From positions 171,056-235,055 of the forward strand of contig WLIV01000003.1 in NCBI GenBank assembly GCA_009702045.1: a DNA stretch of 64,000 nt, given 5' to 3'. A program made the translations under genes and the position numbers. The notes under the pieces are model-generated. The model was not told the DNA's origin, did not search any database, and saw only the letters and a program-made list of their open reading frames with translations. Of the stretch, positions 8,606 through 18,500 are shown piece after piece (position 1 is the stretch's first letter; each line of letters starts with the position of its first letter). Source of the stretch: Actinomycetota bacterium (GTDB taxonomy: Bacteria; Actinomycetota; Acidimicrobiia; Acidimicrobiales; Ilumatobacteraceae).

Positions 8606-8851
8606 ATGGCGATCACCGCCAGCGAGGCCCGCAAAAACCTGTTCCCGCTGATCCAGCAGGTGAACGACGACCGCAACCCGGTGGAGATCACGTCCAAGGG
8701 CGGCGACGCCGTGCTGCTCTCGCTCGCCGACTACCAAGCGCTGGAGGAGACGGCTCATCTCCTGCGTTCGCCGGCCAACGTACGGCGCCTGCTGGAGAGC
8801 CTCGATCAGGCCCGCGCCGGCAAGGTGCAGGCGCACACGCTCGATCGCTGA
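8606..8851 (+). CDS. yefM: Antitoxin, Phd/YefM family
   Basis: An 81-residue antitoxin. The N-terminal DNA-binding/dimerisation domain is recognisable (MAITASEARKNLFPLIQQVN, then PVEITSKGGDAVLLS) and the C-terminal tail would wrap and neutralise YoeB. SD GAAGAGGAGGCGCT precedes the ATG. A perfect inverted repeat immediately upstream fits autoregulation. It is followed after 9 bases by yoeB. Confidence 0.92.
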   Translation: MAITASEARKNLFPLIQQVNDDRNPVEITSKGGDAVLLSLADYQALEETAHLLRSPANVRRLLESLDQARAGKVQAHTLDR

Positions 8852-8860
8852 GGCACCCGC

Positions 8861-9118
8861 ATGCGGTTGGTGTTCACACCGAACGGCTGGGAGGACTACG
8901 TCTTCTGGCAGACCTCCGACCGGGCGATGCTGAAGCGGATCAACCGCCTGCTCGACGACATCGTGCGCGACCCGTTCGACGGCATCGGCAAGCCCGAGCA
9001 GTTGCGCCACGCGTTGGCCGGCGCATGGTCGCGCCGCATCGACGATGAGCACCGCCTCGTGTACCTGGTCGACGGCGACGACGTGGTCGTCCTGCAGGCC
9101 CGCTACCACTACGGCTGA
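8861..9118 (+). CDS. yoeB: Toxin YoeB, ribosome-dependent mRNA endonuclease
   Basis: An 85-residue RelE-superfamily toxin that cleaves mRNA in the ribosomal A site. The core [26 protein letters not shown]-like DEHRLVY and C-terminal RYHYG correspond to E. coli YoeB (GKPEPLKHNLSGFWSRRI, EHRLVY, RYHY), so the catalytic Glu, Arg, His and Tyr are all kept. It appears intact and is the second gene of a canonical antitoxin-toxin operon at the left edge of a small accessory stretch. Confidence 0.93.
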   Translation: MRLVFTPNGWEDYVFWQTSDRAMLKRINRLLDDIVRDPFDGIGKPEQLRHALAGAWSRRIDDEHRLVYLVDGDDVVVLQARYHYG

Positions 9119-9187
9119 GTGCTGCCTCTTGCGCAGAGCGCACAGAACTGGCATTCTGCTCGGCCTGTCCGAACGGGCCGCAGCGCG

Positions 9188-9915
9188 GAACTGCCGATCT
9201 GGACACCTGAGGGGAACCAGGTTCGGCTCGAATCCCGTCGGGCGCACCACTCGAAGTCGCGAGTTCAGGGCCAGCCCGGTCGAGGTTGGGGGTGGTATTT
9301 CGGCACATGGTTGCGAAGCGGCCGACCTGATGTCCTCCACAGCCATTCCAGAGTCCAAACTGAGAGAATCGGGATCGTCAGGATCGGCCACAGCGCAGCG
9401 ATACCCGCATCGGACCAGAGCATGGCGAACAACCCCGCCAGCGTGAGCGCCGCGAGGAACCAGTAGCAGCTGATACCCAGGACATGGCGCCAAAGCGGAC
9501 GAGCCAGTGACGGGTTGACCGCTTGATGCCGAGCGGCATAGCAGACACTCAACACGGCAGCGAGTAGGAACGCAGCGGGCAGGAAGTAGGCCCAGTCCTG
9601 CTGATGCTCCACCCATGCCTGCTGTCCGTATGTGAAACGGCAGGCAACGGTCGGCGGAAACCACGAGCGACCGACCTGCTGAACGCTGTCGAAGTCATCC
9701 ATGACGAAGTAACTGCACCCGGCCGGTCCACCGCTCCACACTTCGGCCGCTCCGATCAGGCCCAGCGCGGATAACACCGCCGCCGGGACCCACCGCAGGC
9801 GACTCCAGAGCTTCTGAGTCATGCCGCAACCCTAAGCGCCATTGATCGGTAACTGAAGTCGATCCAGCGTGTTGGAGATGTACGGCCAGGCTGACCGTCC
9901 AGAACTGCCGATCTG
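9188..9915. repeat. Direct-repeat pair flanking a membrane-protein gene
   Basis: The 14-mer GAACTGCCGATCTG occurs at 9188-9201 and 9902-9915, on either side of the 9265-9822 gene. The stretch 9119-9264 holds no gene I can support; it contains one repeat copy and, at 9234-9249, a segment resembling the 3' end of a tRNA (CCCGTCGGGCGCACCA). Confidence 0.4.
9265..9822 (-). CDS. Hypothetical four-helix membrane protein
   Basis: A 185-residue protein I do not recognise. Four hydrophobic segments are visible: residues about 10-27, 82-100, 118-138 and 145-163. A soluble loop of about 50 residues between the first and second contains two Cys (in PAGCSYFVMDD and PTVACRFTY), which could form an extracytoplasmic disulfide. 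The C-terminus is Pro/Arg-rich. AGGGTT lies a few bases before the ATG. It is isolated, lies between two copies of a 14-bp direct repeat, and is opposite in direction to its neighbours. Confidence 0.6.
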   Translation of the reverse strand: MTQKLWSRLRWVPAAVLSALGLIGAAEVWSGGPAGCSYFVMDDFDSVQQVGRSWFPPTVACRFTYGQQAWVEHQQDWAYFLPAAFLLAAVLSVCYAARHQAVNPSLARPLWRHVLGISCYWFLAALTLAGLFAMLWSDAGIAALWPILTIPILSVWTLEWLWRTSGRPLRNHVPKYHPQPRPGWP

Positions 9916-9951
9916 CTTGCATCCCGCTGGATGCCAAGTCAGGGTGATGTC

Positions 9952-10191
9952 GTGACAATCTCAATCGGCTCACGCGTGAAGGTTCGCCGCGATCCTGACT
10001 TTGGTCCAGGTCCGTGGCCCGCGGAACCGACGGCGACAGTCATCGGTCCGCCGCAAGTGGTCGAGGGTCGAAACGGCGCGCTGACGACTTACTGGGTTGA
10101 GTTCGACGAGCCGCAAACTGACGCCGATGGAGATGGCCCGTACGCCACATCGCAGGTGCTCGAGAAGTACCTCGAACTGGAGGGCGCTTAG
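9952..10191 (+). CDS. Small SH3-like hypothetical protein
   Basis: A 79-residue protein (86 if the ATG at 9931 is used). I prefer the GTG at 9952, preceded by CAGGGTGA. The pattern GSRVKVRRDPDFGPGPWPAEP, a central beta-rich part and a C-terminal ATSQVLEKYLELE resembles short beta-barrel (SH3/KOW-like) proteins of actinobacteria. No catalytic motif is seen. The function is unknown. Confidence 0.55.
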   Translation: MTISIGSRVKVRRDPDFGPGPWPAEPTATVIGPPQVVEGRNGALTTYWVEFDEPQTDADGDGPYATSQVLEKYLELEGA

Positions 10192-10249
10192 CACCGATCC
10201 GCCGTTCTGGGTGCTGGACAAGGGCGGTCACCTCGGGCAATCTGCACCG

Positions 10250-10555
10250 GTGGGCAGCGGCAAGGACACCACTATCGAAATGTTGCTGTCACGTCTGCGC
10301 GAGGACCTTGGGACCGATGCCTTCGACGTCGTGGATCACTGGGCTACCGACCGATACGCCGTCGGGGTCGCCCGACCAGCCGATCACCGGTTCCTGGTGT
10401 ACATCTCCACCGACCTACCCGAACGCAGCGAGTACGCCTATCAGGTCGAGCGCCCGCCGAGCGGCGGGGAGATGCCGTACGAAGCCGATCCCATGGTGGA
10501 CGTTGCCACATACAACGAGCTGCTCAACGCTGTGCGAGCTCACCTGACGCCGTAG
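10250..10555 (+). CDS. Hypothetical protein
   Basis: About 101 residues from the GTG at 10250; ATG at 10280 is an alternative and the start is not settled by any SD. The protein begins with a predicted helix (MLLSRLREDLG) and continues with alternating beta segments (DRYAVGVA, HRFLVYIST, YAYQVE) and a closing helix (YNELLNAVRAHL), a compact alpha/beta layout like many small immunity-type proteins. No known family is recognised. It sits between two toxin-antitoxin loci. Confidence 0.5.
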   Translation: MGSGKDTTIEMLLSRLREDLGTDAFDVVDHWATDRYAVGVARPADHRFLVYISTDLPERSEYAYQVERPPSGGEMPYEADPMVDVATYNELLNAVRAHLTP

Positions 10556-10596
10556 TGCATACCTGCCGATAGGCGTGGATGCGGCACCCAAGACAG

Positions 10597-10614
10597 CGTC
10601 AACAGATGTTGACG
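10597..10614. promoter_or_regulatory. Operator palindrome upstream of the broken toxin-antitoxin pair
   Basis: CGTCAAC-AGAT-GTTGACG is a perfect inverted repeat with 7-bp arms, 29 bases before the GTG of the toxin remnant. Position and symmetry suit the autoregulatory site of a toxin-antitoxin operon. Confidence 0.5.
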
Positions 10615-10643
10615 GAGGGCTCGACCTGTCGTAGCCTGTTGTC

Positions 10644-10827
10644 GTGGACGTCGAGCCAGCAGCACGAAAGCACGGCGTCGACGACGATGACATGTCCCAC
10701 GCAATTCGACATCACTGGCGAGCCTTCGAGACCGACGATCCGGCGGTCACGATGTTCATAGGGCGTCGCCGTCATCCACGCGATGCCGGCCAGAGGCAAG
10801 TTCCTGAAGGGGTGGTGGAGGAAATGA
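10644..10827 (+). pseudogene. Small toxin, broken by an internal deletion and frameshift
   Basis: The N-terminal part reads from GTG 10644 to about 10763 (EPAARKHGVDDDDMSHAI, then VTMFIG). The C-terminal part reads in the +1 frame from about 10762 to the TGA at 10825-10827 (GVAVIHAMPARGKFL, then KGWWRK). Both halves fit one actinobacterial toxin family with an N-terminal KHGV..DI.HA motif and a C-terminal IHAMPAR segment. Roughly 20 residues that should join MFIG to the final strand are missing and the frame is lost. The original stop still overlaps the antitoxin ATG as ATGA. As it stands, the first frame continues through into the antitoxin frame. Confidence 0.65.
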
Positions 10828-11084
10828 GTACAACACGAGCAGCACGAACAAAGGCTCTCGAAGCGTGGGCCGACACGGTCGAACCAGGAGACCTGGTGGT
10901 CGCTGACACCCAGTCGCTACGCGCGATCGCCGAGCTCGCCGAACAGCGCGGAGACCTCGATGCGGCCTTGGCCGAGGCCATTCGTTCTGCTCGGCGCGCC
11001 CATCGGTCGTGGTCGGAGATCGGCGCAATGTTGGGTGTCTCGAAGCAGGCAGCCCAGAGGAAGTACTCGAAGGTCGCCGTATAG
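10824..11084 (+). CDS. Orphaned antitoxin with C-terminal helix-turn-helix
   Basis: An 86-residue protein whose C-terminus SWSEIGAMLGVSKQAAQRKY is a typical helix-turn-helix of actinobacterial antitoxins; the N-terminal two-thirds is helical and charged. Its ATG overlaps the stop of the degraded toxin as ATGA, and GTGGAGGAA upstream is a good SD. Because the 10644 frame runs in phase into this gene, a fused 146-residue product is also possible. It probably still binds the upstream palindrome. Confidence 0.7.
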   Translation: MSTTRAARTKALEAWADTVEPGDLVVADTQSLRAIAELAEQRGDLDAALAEAIRSARRAHRSWSEIGAMLGVSKQAAQRKYSKVAV

Positions 11085-11477
11085 CCGACGCGCCACGCAT
11101 ACCTGCCATAGGTGCGGCTTCGAGCTGCGGGTGCGCCTCCTGCGACGCAGGACCCACACGCTGCAGCCACGGGACTCGGCCTGTGCTCTTGGTGGTCGCT
11201 TCCTGGGGACGGTTCCCAGGAACCGCCCCACCTGCCCGATCAGCGGTGCACCACGGCGTGTCGCAGATCGGCCCCCTCCCGTTCATGTCACACACCGACG
11301 ACGGAAGCACGAGGCCAGCGTGTGACCAGACCGCGTGATTCGCGAGTTCGAGCCACGAATGGCTGCCGAAATGCGCTGGACGCAGCGGTGGGGCCTTCTG
11401 AATTGTCGCTGTGCACACGAGTGGGAGGGCGCTGTCGGCGTTGGCGGGTGACGGAGCAGCGTCTGGGTTGAGCGATC
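11085..11477. other. Intergenic stretch without a supported gene; one hairpin
   Basis: About 390 bases with no frame that looks like protein. The only structure seen is a perfect inverted repeat TTCCTGGG (11200-11207) / CCCAGGAA (11215-11222) with a 7-base loop. There is no T-run, so a terminator role is doubtful. Confidence 0.5.
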
Positions 11478-11497
11478 GTTTGACGCTTCTGTCAAAC
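11478..11497. promoter_or_regulatory. GTTTGAC-N6-GTCAAAC operator candidate
   Basis: GTTTGACGCTTCTGTCAAAC is a perfect palindrome with 7-bp arms, 36 bases upstream of the SDR start. Its core TTGAC-N6-GTCAA matches sites at 6002 and 62213. Confidence 0.55.
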
Positions 11498-11533
11498 TGT
11501 TCCCCGCACATCTGAGTACAGGGAGACGTCATC

Positions 11534-12427
11534 GTGGGAATGCTCGACGGAAGAGTGGTCATCGTCACCGGCGGTGGCCGCGGCCTGGGCCGCGCGCACT
11601 GCATCGAGCTGGCACGCGCCGGCGCGACGGTCGTGGTCAACGACCTCGGTGTCGGCATCCGCGGTGAGTCGACGGAAGAGTCGCCGGCCGAGCAGGTGGT
11701 CGCCGAGATCACGGGCATGGGCGGCACCGCCATCGCCGACGGCACCTCGGTGACCGACTTCGAGGGGATGGGCGCACTCGTGGCCCGCACGGTCGAGCAG
11801 TTCGGCGACCTCCACGGTGTCGTCAACAACGCCGGCTTCCTGCGCGACCGCATGCTGGCCGCGATGAGCGAGGACGAGTTCGACGCGATCATCGCCGTGC
11901 ACCTGAAGGGCACGTTCAACCTCACTCGCCACGCGTGCACCTACTGGCGCGACGCGAAGAAGGCTGGCAAGAAGGTCAGCGGGCGCATCGTCAGCACCAC
12001 CTCGGGCGCCGGGCTGTTCGGCAACGTCGGTCAGGTCAACTACGGCTCGGCCAAATCGGGTATCGCCACGATGATGTTGCTCACCGCCCTGGAGATGGAG
12101 CGCTATGGCGTCACCGCCAACGCCGTCTCGCCGATCGCTGCCACCCGCATGCTCGCCACCGTCGGCCGCGAAGCCGACGAGAGCGGCGCATGGGACAAGC
12201 TCGACCCGGCCAACATGTCGCCCGTCGTCGCCTGGCTGGTCAGCGAAGAGGCCGGTTGGTTCAGCGGCCAAGTGCTGCGGGTCGATGGCAACGTCGTCAG
12301 CCGCGTGCAGACCTGGACCATCGCCGAGAGTTTCAACAGCAAGTCCGGCGAAGCCGTCACCATCGAAGAAGTCGGCCTCGGTCTGCGCAAGATGCTCGGC
12401 GCCGCTCCCCGCGGCCTCGGCGGCTGA
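11534..12427 (+). CDS. SDR-family oxidoreductase (3-hydroxyacyl-CoA dehydrogenase-like)
   Basis: A 297-residue classical short-chain dehydrogenase/reductase. It has the NAD(P)-binding motif VTGGGRGLGRAH, the NNAG motif, and the catalytic YGSAKSG (YxxxK) preceded by a Ser in VSTTSGAG. A C-terminal extension of about 50 residues beyond the basic SDR core resembles the (3R)-hydroxyacyl-CoA dehydrogenase domain of peroxisomal multifunctional enzyme-type proteins used in lipid and steroid beta-oxidation. The GTG at 11534 is preceded by CAGGGAGA; ATG 11540 is an alternative. The TTGAC-N6-GTCAA site upstream links it to the lipid operons at both ends of the window. Confidence 0.85.
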   Translation: MGMLDGRVVIVTGGGRGLGRAHCIELARAGATVVVNDLGVGIRGESTEESPAEQVVAEITGMGGTAIADGTSVTDFEGMGALVARTVEQFGDLHGVVNNAGFLRDRMLAAMSEDEFDAIIAVHLKGTFNLTRHACTYWRDAKKAGKKVSGRIVSTTSGAGLFGNVGQVNYGSAKSGIATMMLLTALEMERYGVTANAVSPIAATRMLATVGREADESGAWDKLDPANMSPVVAWLVSEEAGWFSGQVLRVDGNVVSRVQTWTIAESFNSKSGEAVTIEEVGLGLRKMLGAAPRGLGG

Positions 12428-12519
12428 TCGCACACCACCCAGGTATTCGCGGGAACCACACCCGACGCGCGTGACGTCCAAGGCCACGCAGTTCATACTG
12501 CGAACGAGGGAGTCATGAC

Positions 12520-15500
12520 ATGAGACGAGTGCGGGTTCGTCGGTACACAGCGCTGTTGGTGGCGGTCGGTCTGTTCGCCGCCGCCTGCGACGATGGCCAT
12601 TCACCGCAGACGTCGTCAACGGTGACGGCCAATGACACCTGGTCGGCTGGAGCGCCGCGCTTGTTCGGTCTGCACTTGTCGGAAGGCACCGCCCAGACGG
12701 GCGCCACAGCGACGACACCAGTCGTCACTGGCGACGACCTATCGGCACAGCGCTTGCGCGAGATCCTGGCGCTGCTGCCCGAGTTCCTCACTGGTGCGAC
12801 GCTGCAGCAGCAGTTCAACTGGCCAACCCAGACGACGCCGCCGCCGCGGGCCGGTCGCACGCTCGAAATCGTCTTCCCGCCGGGTGAGACCACACCTCCC
12901 GACACCGTGCCCACCGGCGCGCTGCACGTGCTGCGCCATCAACCCGACGGTGCCGTGCCGATCGCCCCGTACCTGTCGATCACGTTCGACCAACCGATGG
13001 TGCCGGTCACCACGGTCGGCCAACTGGATGCCGCCGCCGTGCCGGTGAGGCTGACCCCCGCCGTACCCGGACACTGGCAATGGATCGGCACTCGCACACT
13101 GCGCTTCGACGCCACGAGCGACACCGTCGATCGTCTGCCGATGGCCACCACGTTCATCGTCGAGGTTCCCAAGGGTACGAAGTCGGCCACCGGAGGAGTG
13201 CTTGCACAGGCGGTGACGTTCACGTTCACCACGCCGCCGCCCACCGTCGTATCGCTCAGCCCGCAGGCCGAGAGCCTGCCGCTCGACCAGGTGTTCATCG
13301 CCGCCTTCGACCAACGTGTCGACCCGGCCGCAGTGTTGGCCACTGTGCACCTGCAGGCGAACGGCAAGGACGTGCCGGTGCGTGTGGCGACCGCCGCCGA
13401 GATCGCCGCCGACGACACGGCGCGCATGATCAGCGAGTCCACCGAGGCTGGTCGCTGGGTCGCGTTCCGGGCAACGGAGAAATTGTCCACCGACGCTGCG
13501 CTCACCATCGTCATCGGTCCCGGAACCCCCTCGGCGGAGGGCCCCGCCACCACTGCGACGGCGGCCACGTTCCACGCCCGCACCTATGCACCGCTGCGGA
13601 TCCAGGAGACGAACTGTTCCTCGGGCGACCAGTGCCCTCCCGGTAGTCAGATCTACGTGCAGTTCAACAACGTGCTCGACGTGCTGCACAGCGACGTCGC
13701 CAAGGTCGTGGTGTCGCCCGCATTGGCCGGTATGCAGGTCTCGTTGCAGGGCGGCACGATGGTCATCGGCGGCAGCACACTCGGCCGCACCACGTACGAG
13801 ATCTCCGTCCCGGCGTCGTTCACCGACTTGTACGGGCAGACGCTCGGCAGCGACACCAAGGTGAAGGTGTCCATCGGTTCGGCGGCGCCGTCGATCCAAC
13901 AGTTCCAGCCGATCACCACGCTCGATCCGTTCGCCACCGCACAGCAACTCTCGGTGTTGACGGTCAATCACGACACGCTCCGTGTGCGGGTGTTCGCTGC
14001 TGACCCGGCGAAGTTCGCTGAGTACGCGCGCTATGCCAGCGCTCGTGATGCACAAGGTGTGCAGTTGCCCGGTTGGGCGGTGCTGTCCGACGCCACGCTC
14101 AGCGTGAAGAACACCAAGGACGCGGCGGTTGTCACCGACATCGACCTCTCCGGCGTGCTGCACGGTGCGGCCGGACAGGTGATCGTGCTCGTTGAGCCGG
14201 TGCCGAACGTCGCTCCGAACTCGAACGACTACTGGCAGAACCGGCCGGCGCTGACGTGGGTGCAGAGCACCACATTCGGCGTTGATGTGTTGGCCGACGC
14301 GACGAGCGCCTACGTGTGGGCCACCGACCTGCGCACGGGTACACCGGTCCAAGGTGTGTCCGTTCGCTACGCCGCCGGTGCTGCCGTCACCACCGATGCG
14401 CAGGGTCAGGCGACACTGTCGTTGCCGACGACAGTGCCCGACGACGGGTACGGCGTGGTCGTCGCCACTGTCGGCGACAAGACCGCGATCATGCAGGTGA
14501 ACGCTGTCCGCCAGACGCTGCGCGACCAGGCGCGTTGGTACGTGTTCGACGACCGGCAGGTCTACCAACCGGGCGAGACGATGCGGGTCAAGGGGTGGGT
14601 GCGGCGGCTGACGGTGAGCGGTGCCGCCGACCTGGTGTCGCTGCGCGCCGGCGACACCATCGACTACATCGTCACCGACGCATACGGCAACCAGATCCTG
14701 AAGGGCACCACCAAAGTGCGCGGACTGGGTGGCTTCGACCTGTCGCTCGCCATCCCCGCGACTGCCGACCTCGGCCAGGCGTTCTTGCAGTTGTCGCTGC
14801 ACGGCGAAGCTGCGCTGGATTCGGCCGACTACTCGCATCAGTTCCAGATCCAGCAATACCGCCGACCCGAGTTCGAGGTCACCACGCGGGCCGAGAGTGA
14901 AGGCCCGTACGTCAGCACCACGCCCGCCACGTTGGCGGCGACGGGCACGTACTACGCTGGCGGCCCACTGGCGTCCTCGTCGGTCGACTGGTTGGTCACC
15001 ACCACCGCCGCGACCTACGCCCCTCCGGGCTGGACCGACTTCACGTTCGGCATCTGGGCACCGTGGTGGAACGTACCCGACATGCGCGAAATGGCCACGA
15101 GCGGAATGGTCAGCGACTCCATGCCGTGCTGCGGCCCTACGGGCGAGAGTCAGGTGGCGCAGTACCACGGCACCACCGACGCGTCGGGAACGCACTATCT
15201 GCAACTCGGGTTCGAGGGTGCCGACGGTGCACTGCCCGATCTGCCGGTGTCGGTGAGCGCGCAGGCGACGGTCACTGATGTGAACCGTCAGGCCTGGAGC
15301 GACACCACCGCGATGTTGGTGCATGCGGCCGACCGTTACGTCGGGTTGCGATCCACGCGTACGTTCGTCCGCCAGGGCGATCCGCTCACCGTCGAAGCGG
15401 TCGTGACCGGGATCGACGGTGGCGTGCAGTCCGGTGTGGCGTTCGACATCGTCGCCGGCAAGGTTGAGTCGAAGTACGTGAACGGCACTTGGACCGAGGT

Positions 15501-18500
15501 CGTCGTCGACCCGCAGACGTGCCACGTCACCTCGTCGTCGGCGCCCTCGTCGTGCAACTTCGACACCGCCGTCGGCGGCCAGTACAAGGTGACCGCAGTG
15601 GTCGCCGGCAGCGCGGGAGGGCACAACCGCAGCGAGCTCACCACCTGGGTGAGCGGGGCCGAGAGCCAGCCCACCCGTGGTGTCGAACAGGGTGTGCTGA
15701 CGGTCGTGCCCGACAAGGCGACGTACGCCGCTGGTGACACCGCCGAGCTGCTGGTGCAGGCACCGTTCGCGATGGGCGAAGGTTTGCTGACGGTGGTCCG
15801 CAACGGTGTGCGCAGCACGCAGCGGTTCACCGTCGTCAGCGGCAGCGCTGTGGTGCGGGTGCCCGTCTCCGAAGCCGACGTCCCGCAACTGACGCTCGGT
15901 GTGGAAGTGGTTGGTGCCACCACGCGCACAGCCGACGACGGCACTGCCCTGCCCGATGCGCCACAGCGCCCCGCGTACGCGGTGGGGTCGTTGGTGCTGT
16001 CGGTGCCGCCAGTGTCGCGCACGCTCACCGTCACGGCAGTGCCGCGTCAGACCGAACTCGCCCCTGGCGGATCGACAGCGATCGATGTGAAGGTCACCGA
16101 CGCCAAGGGTGCGCCAGTGCAGGGTGCTGAGTTCGCCGTCGTCGTCGTCGACGAGGCGGTGCTTGCGTTGTCGGGCTACCAGCTCACCGACCCGCTCGGC
16201 CTGTTCTACGGGGCCACGTGGGACTCGCTCACCACGGCATTCGCCCGTTCGCAGATCGCGCTCGTCGATCCGGCCAGCCTCGAGCGTTCGAACGGCAACG
16301 ACGGTGGCAGCCTTAACTCAGAGGTGTCGCCGAGCCCGGATGACCAGTACACGTCCACCACCACTGGCGCCGCGTCCCCCGACGCGTCGGGTGGCGACAG
16401 CTCGGGTGGCGGGAAGGGTTCGACCACGAAGCCGGTCGCTGTGCGCTCGAACTTCGATGCGCTGGCGCTGTTCCAGCCGACAGTTTCTACCGGTGCCGAC
16501 GGCACCGCGTCCGTCGATGTCACGTTGCCCGACAGCCTCACCCGCTACCGCGTGATGGTGGTCGCGGTCAGTGGCGCCGATCGCTTCGGCAGCGCCGAAT
16601 CGAACATCACCGCCCGCCTGTCGCTGGCGGTGCGGCCGTCGGCCCCGCGGTTCGCGAACTACGGCGACTCGTTCGAGCTGCCGGTCGTGCTGCAGAACCA
16701 GACGAACGCAGCGATGTCCGTCGACGTCGTGCTGGAGACCGCCAACCTGGCACCCGGCGCCCCGAAGGGCACCACGGTCACCGTGCCTGCCAATGGCCGC
16801 GTGGAGGTGCGCTTCCCGGTGACGACGGTGCAGGCCGGCACCGCAGCGTTCCGCGTCACGGCGGTCAGCGGCGAGATATCCGACTCGGCGACGGTGGAAC
16901 TGCCGGTCTACACGCCGGCGACCTCCGAGGCCTTCGCCACCTATGGCACCGTGGACTCCGGCGCCGTCGACCAACCGCTGGTCGCTCCCACCGGTGTGAT
17001 CCCGCAGTTCGGCGGGCTTCAGGTCAGCACGTCGTCGACCTCGTTGCAGGCGCTCACCGACGCGGTGCTGTACATCGTGCAGTACCCGTACGAGTCCAGC
17101 GACGGCCGGGCCACCCGCATCATGTCGATCGCCGCACTGCGCAAGGTGCTCACGGCGTTCGACACGCAAGGGATGCCCACCGCAGCAGCGATCGACGCTG
17201 CGGTGAAGGCCGATATCGCCGGTCTCGTCGCGATGCAGAACGACGATGGCGGGTTCCCGTGGTGGCGCAAAGGCGACACCTCCGAACCGTTCGATTCGGT
17301 ACAGGTCGCGCACGCGCTGACGGTTGCCAAGGCCGAGGGGTACCTCGTACCTCGCGACCTCTACGACCGGGTGATGAACCACATCGCCAACATCGAGTCG
17401 TACATCCCGTCGACGTACGGGCAACACGAACGCGACACGATCAGCGCCTACGCGCTGTGGGTGCGTTCGCTGGCAGGTGCGGGCGATACCGCGAAGGCCG
17501 AGCAGCTGTACCGCAACCGCAAGGCCGACCTGTCGGTCGACGCGCTCGCATGGCTCTGGACCGCGGTGGGCAGCGGTGCGATGAAGACCGAGATCGCGCG
17601 CACGATCAGTAACCGCGCTGTCGAGACCGCAGCCGCCGCCAACTTCACCACCGGCTACGACGATGGTTCGTACTTGGTGATGCAGAGCGATCGGCGTACC
17701 GACGGCATCGTGCTGGACGCGCTGATCGCCAACGATCCGCGCAGCGACCTGATCCCCAAGGTGGTCACCGGGCTGTTGGCCGACAAAGTGCGCGGTAGGT
17801 GGGACAACGTGCAGGAGAACTCGTTCATCCTGCTCGCGCTCAAGCGCTACTACGACGTGTTCGAGACGCAGACACCATCGTTCGTTGCCCGCGTGTGGCT
17901 GGGCGCACGGTTCGCCGGTGAGCACACGTTCGAGGGACGCCAGACCGACCGGGTGAACCTCAGCATCCCGATGTCCGACGTGGTGGCCTCGGGCAACTCG
18001 AGTCTGATCGTGTCGAAGTCCGGTGCCGGTCGGCTGTACTACCGCATCGGCCTGACATACGCGCCTAGCGACCTCACGCTGTCACCGCTCGACCGTGGCT
18101 TCACCGTCACCCGCACCTACGAAGCAGTCGACGACCCGAAGGACGTCACTCAGGATGCGAACGGAACGTGGCGCATCAAGGCCGGAGCTCGCGTGCGCGT
18201 GAGGTTGTCGATGGTGGCCGAGAGTCAGCGCACACACGTCGCACTCATCGACCCGCTGCCCGCCGGCCTGGAGAGCCTCAACCCCGCGCTGGCGGTCACC
18301 CAGTCGGTGCCGTCCAACTCACCGGTGAGCACCGAGGACATGTACTGGTGGTGGGGGCAGTGGTACCAGCACGAGCAACTGCGCAGTGACCGCACCGAGG
18401 CGTTCACCACGTTGCTGGCCGCAGGTGTGTACTCGTACGAGTACATCGCTCGCGCCACCACGCTGGGCACGTTCGTGGTGCCGCCCACCCGCGCCGAGGA

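Noticed and set aside
9181..9249. A complete tRNA ending CGGGCGCACCA
   Set aside because: The T arm does not pair, T54 is replaced by C and no 5' acceptor GCGCCCG is found upstream; at most it is a 3' fragment.
11200..11222. Terminator for the orphan antitoxin
   Set aside because: The hairpin lies 115 bases after the stop with no T-run, so its role is left open rather than called a terminator.
12739..15888. A 1049-codon open frame on the minus strand inside the macroglobulin gene
   Set aside because: It is antisense to a clear protein, has the Arg/His/Gly-rich composition of a GC-skewed shadow frame, and shows no known motif.
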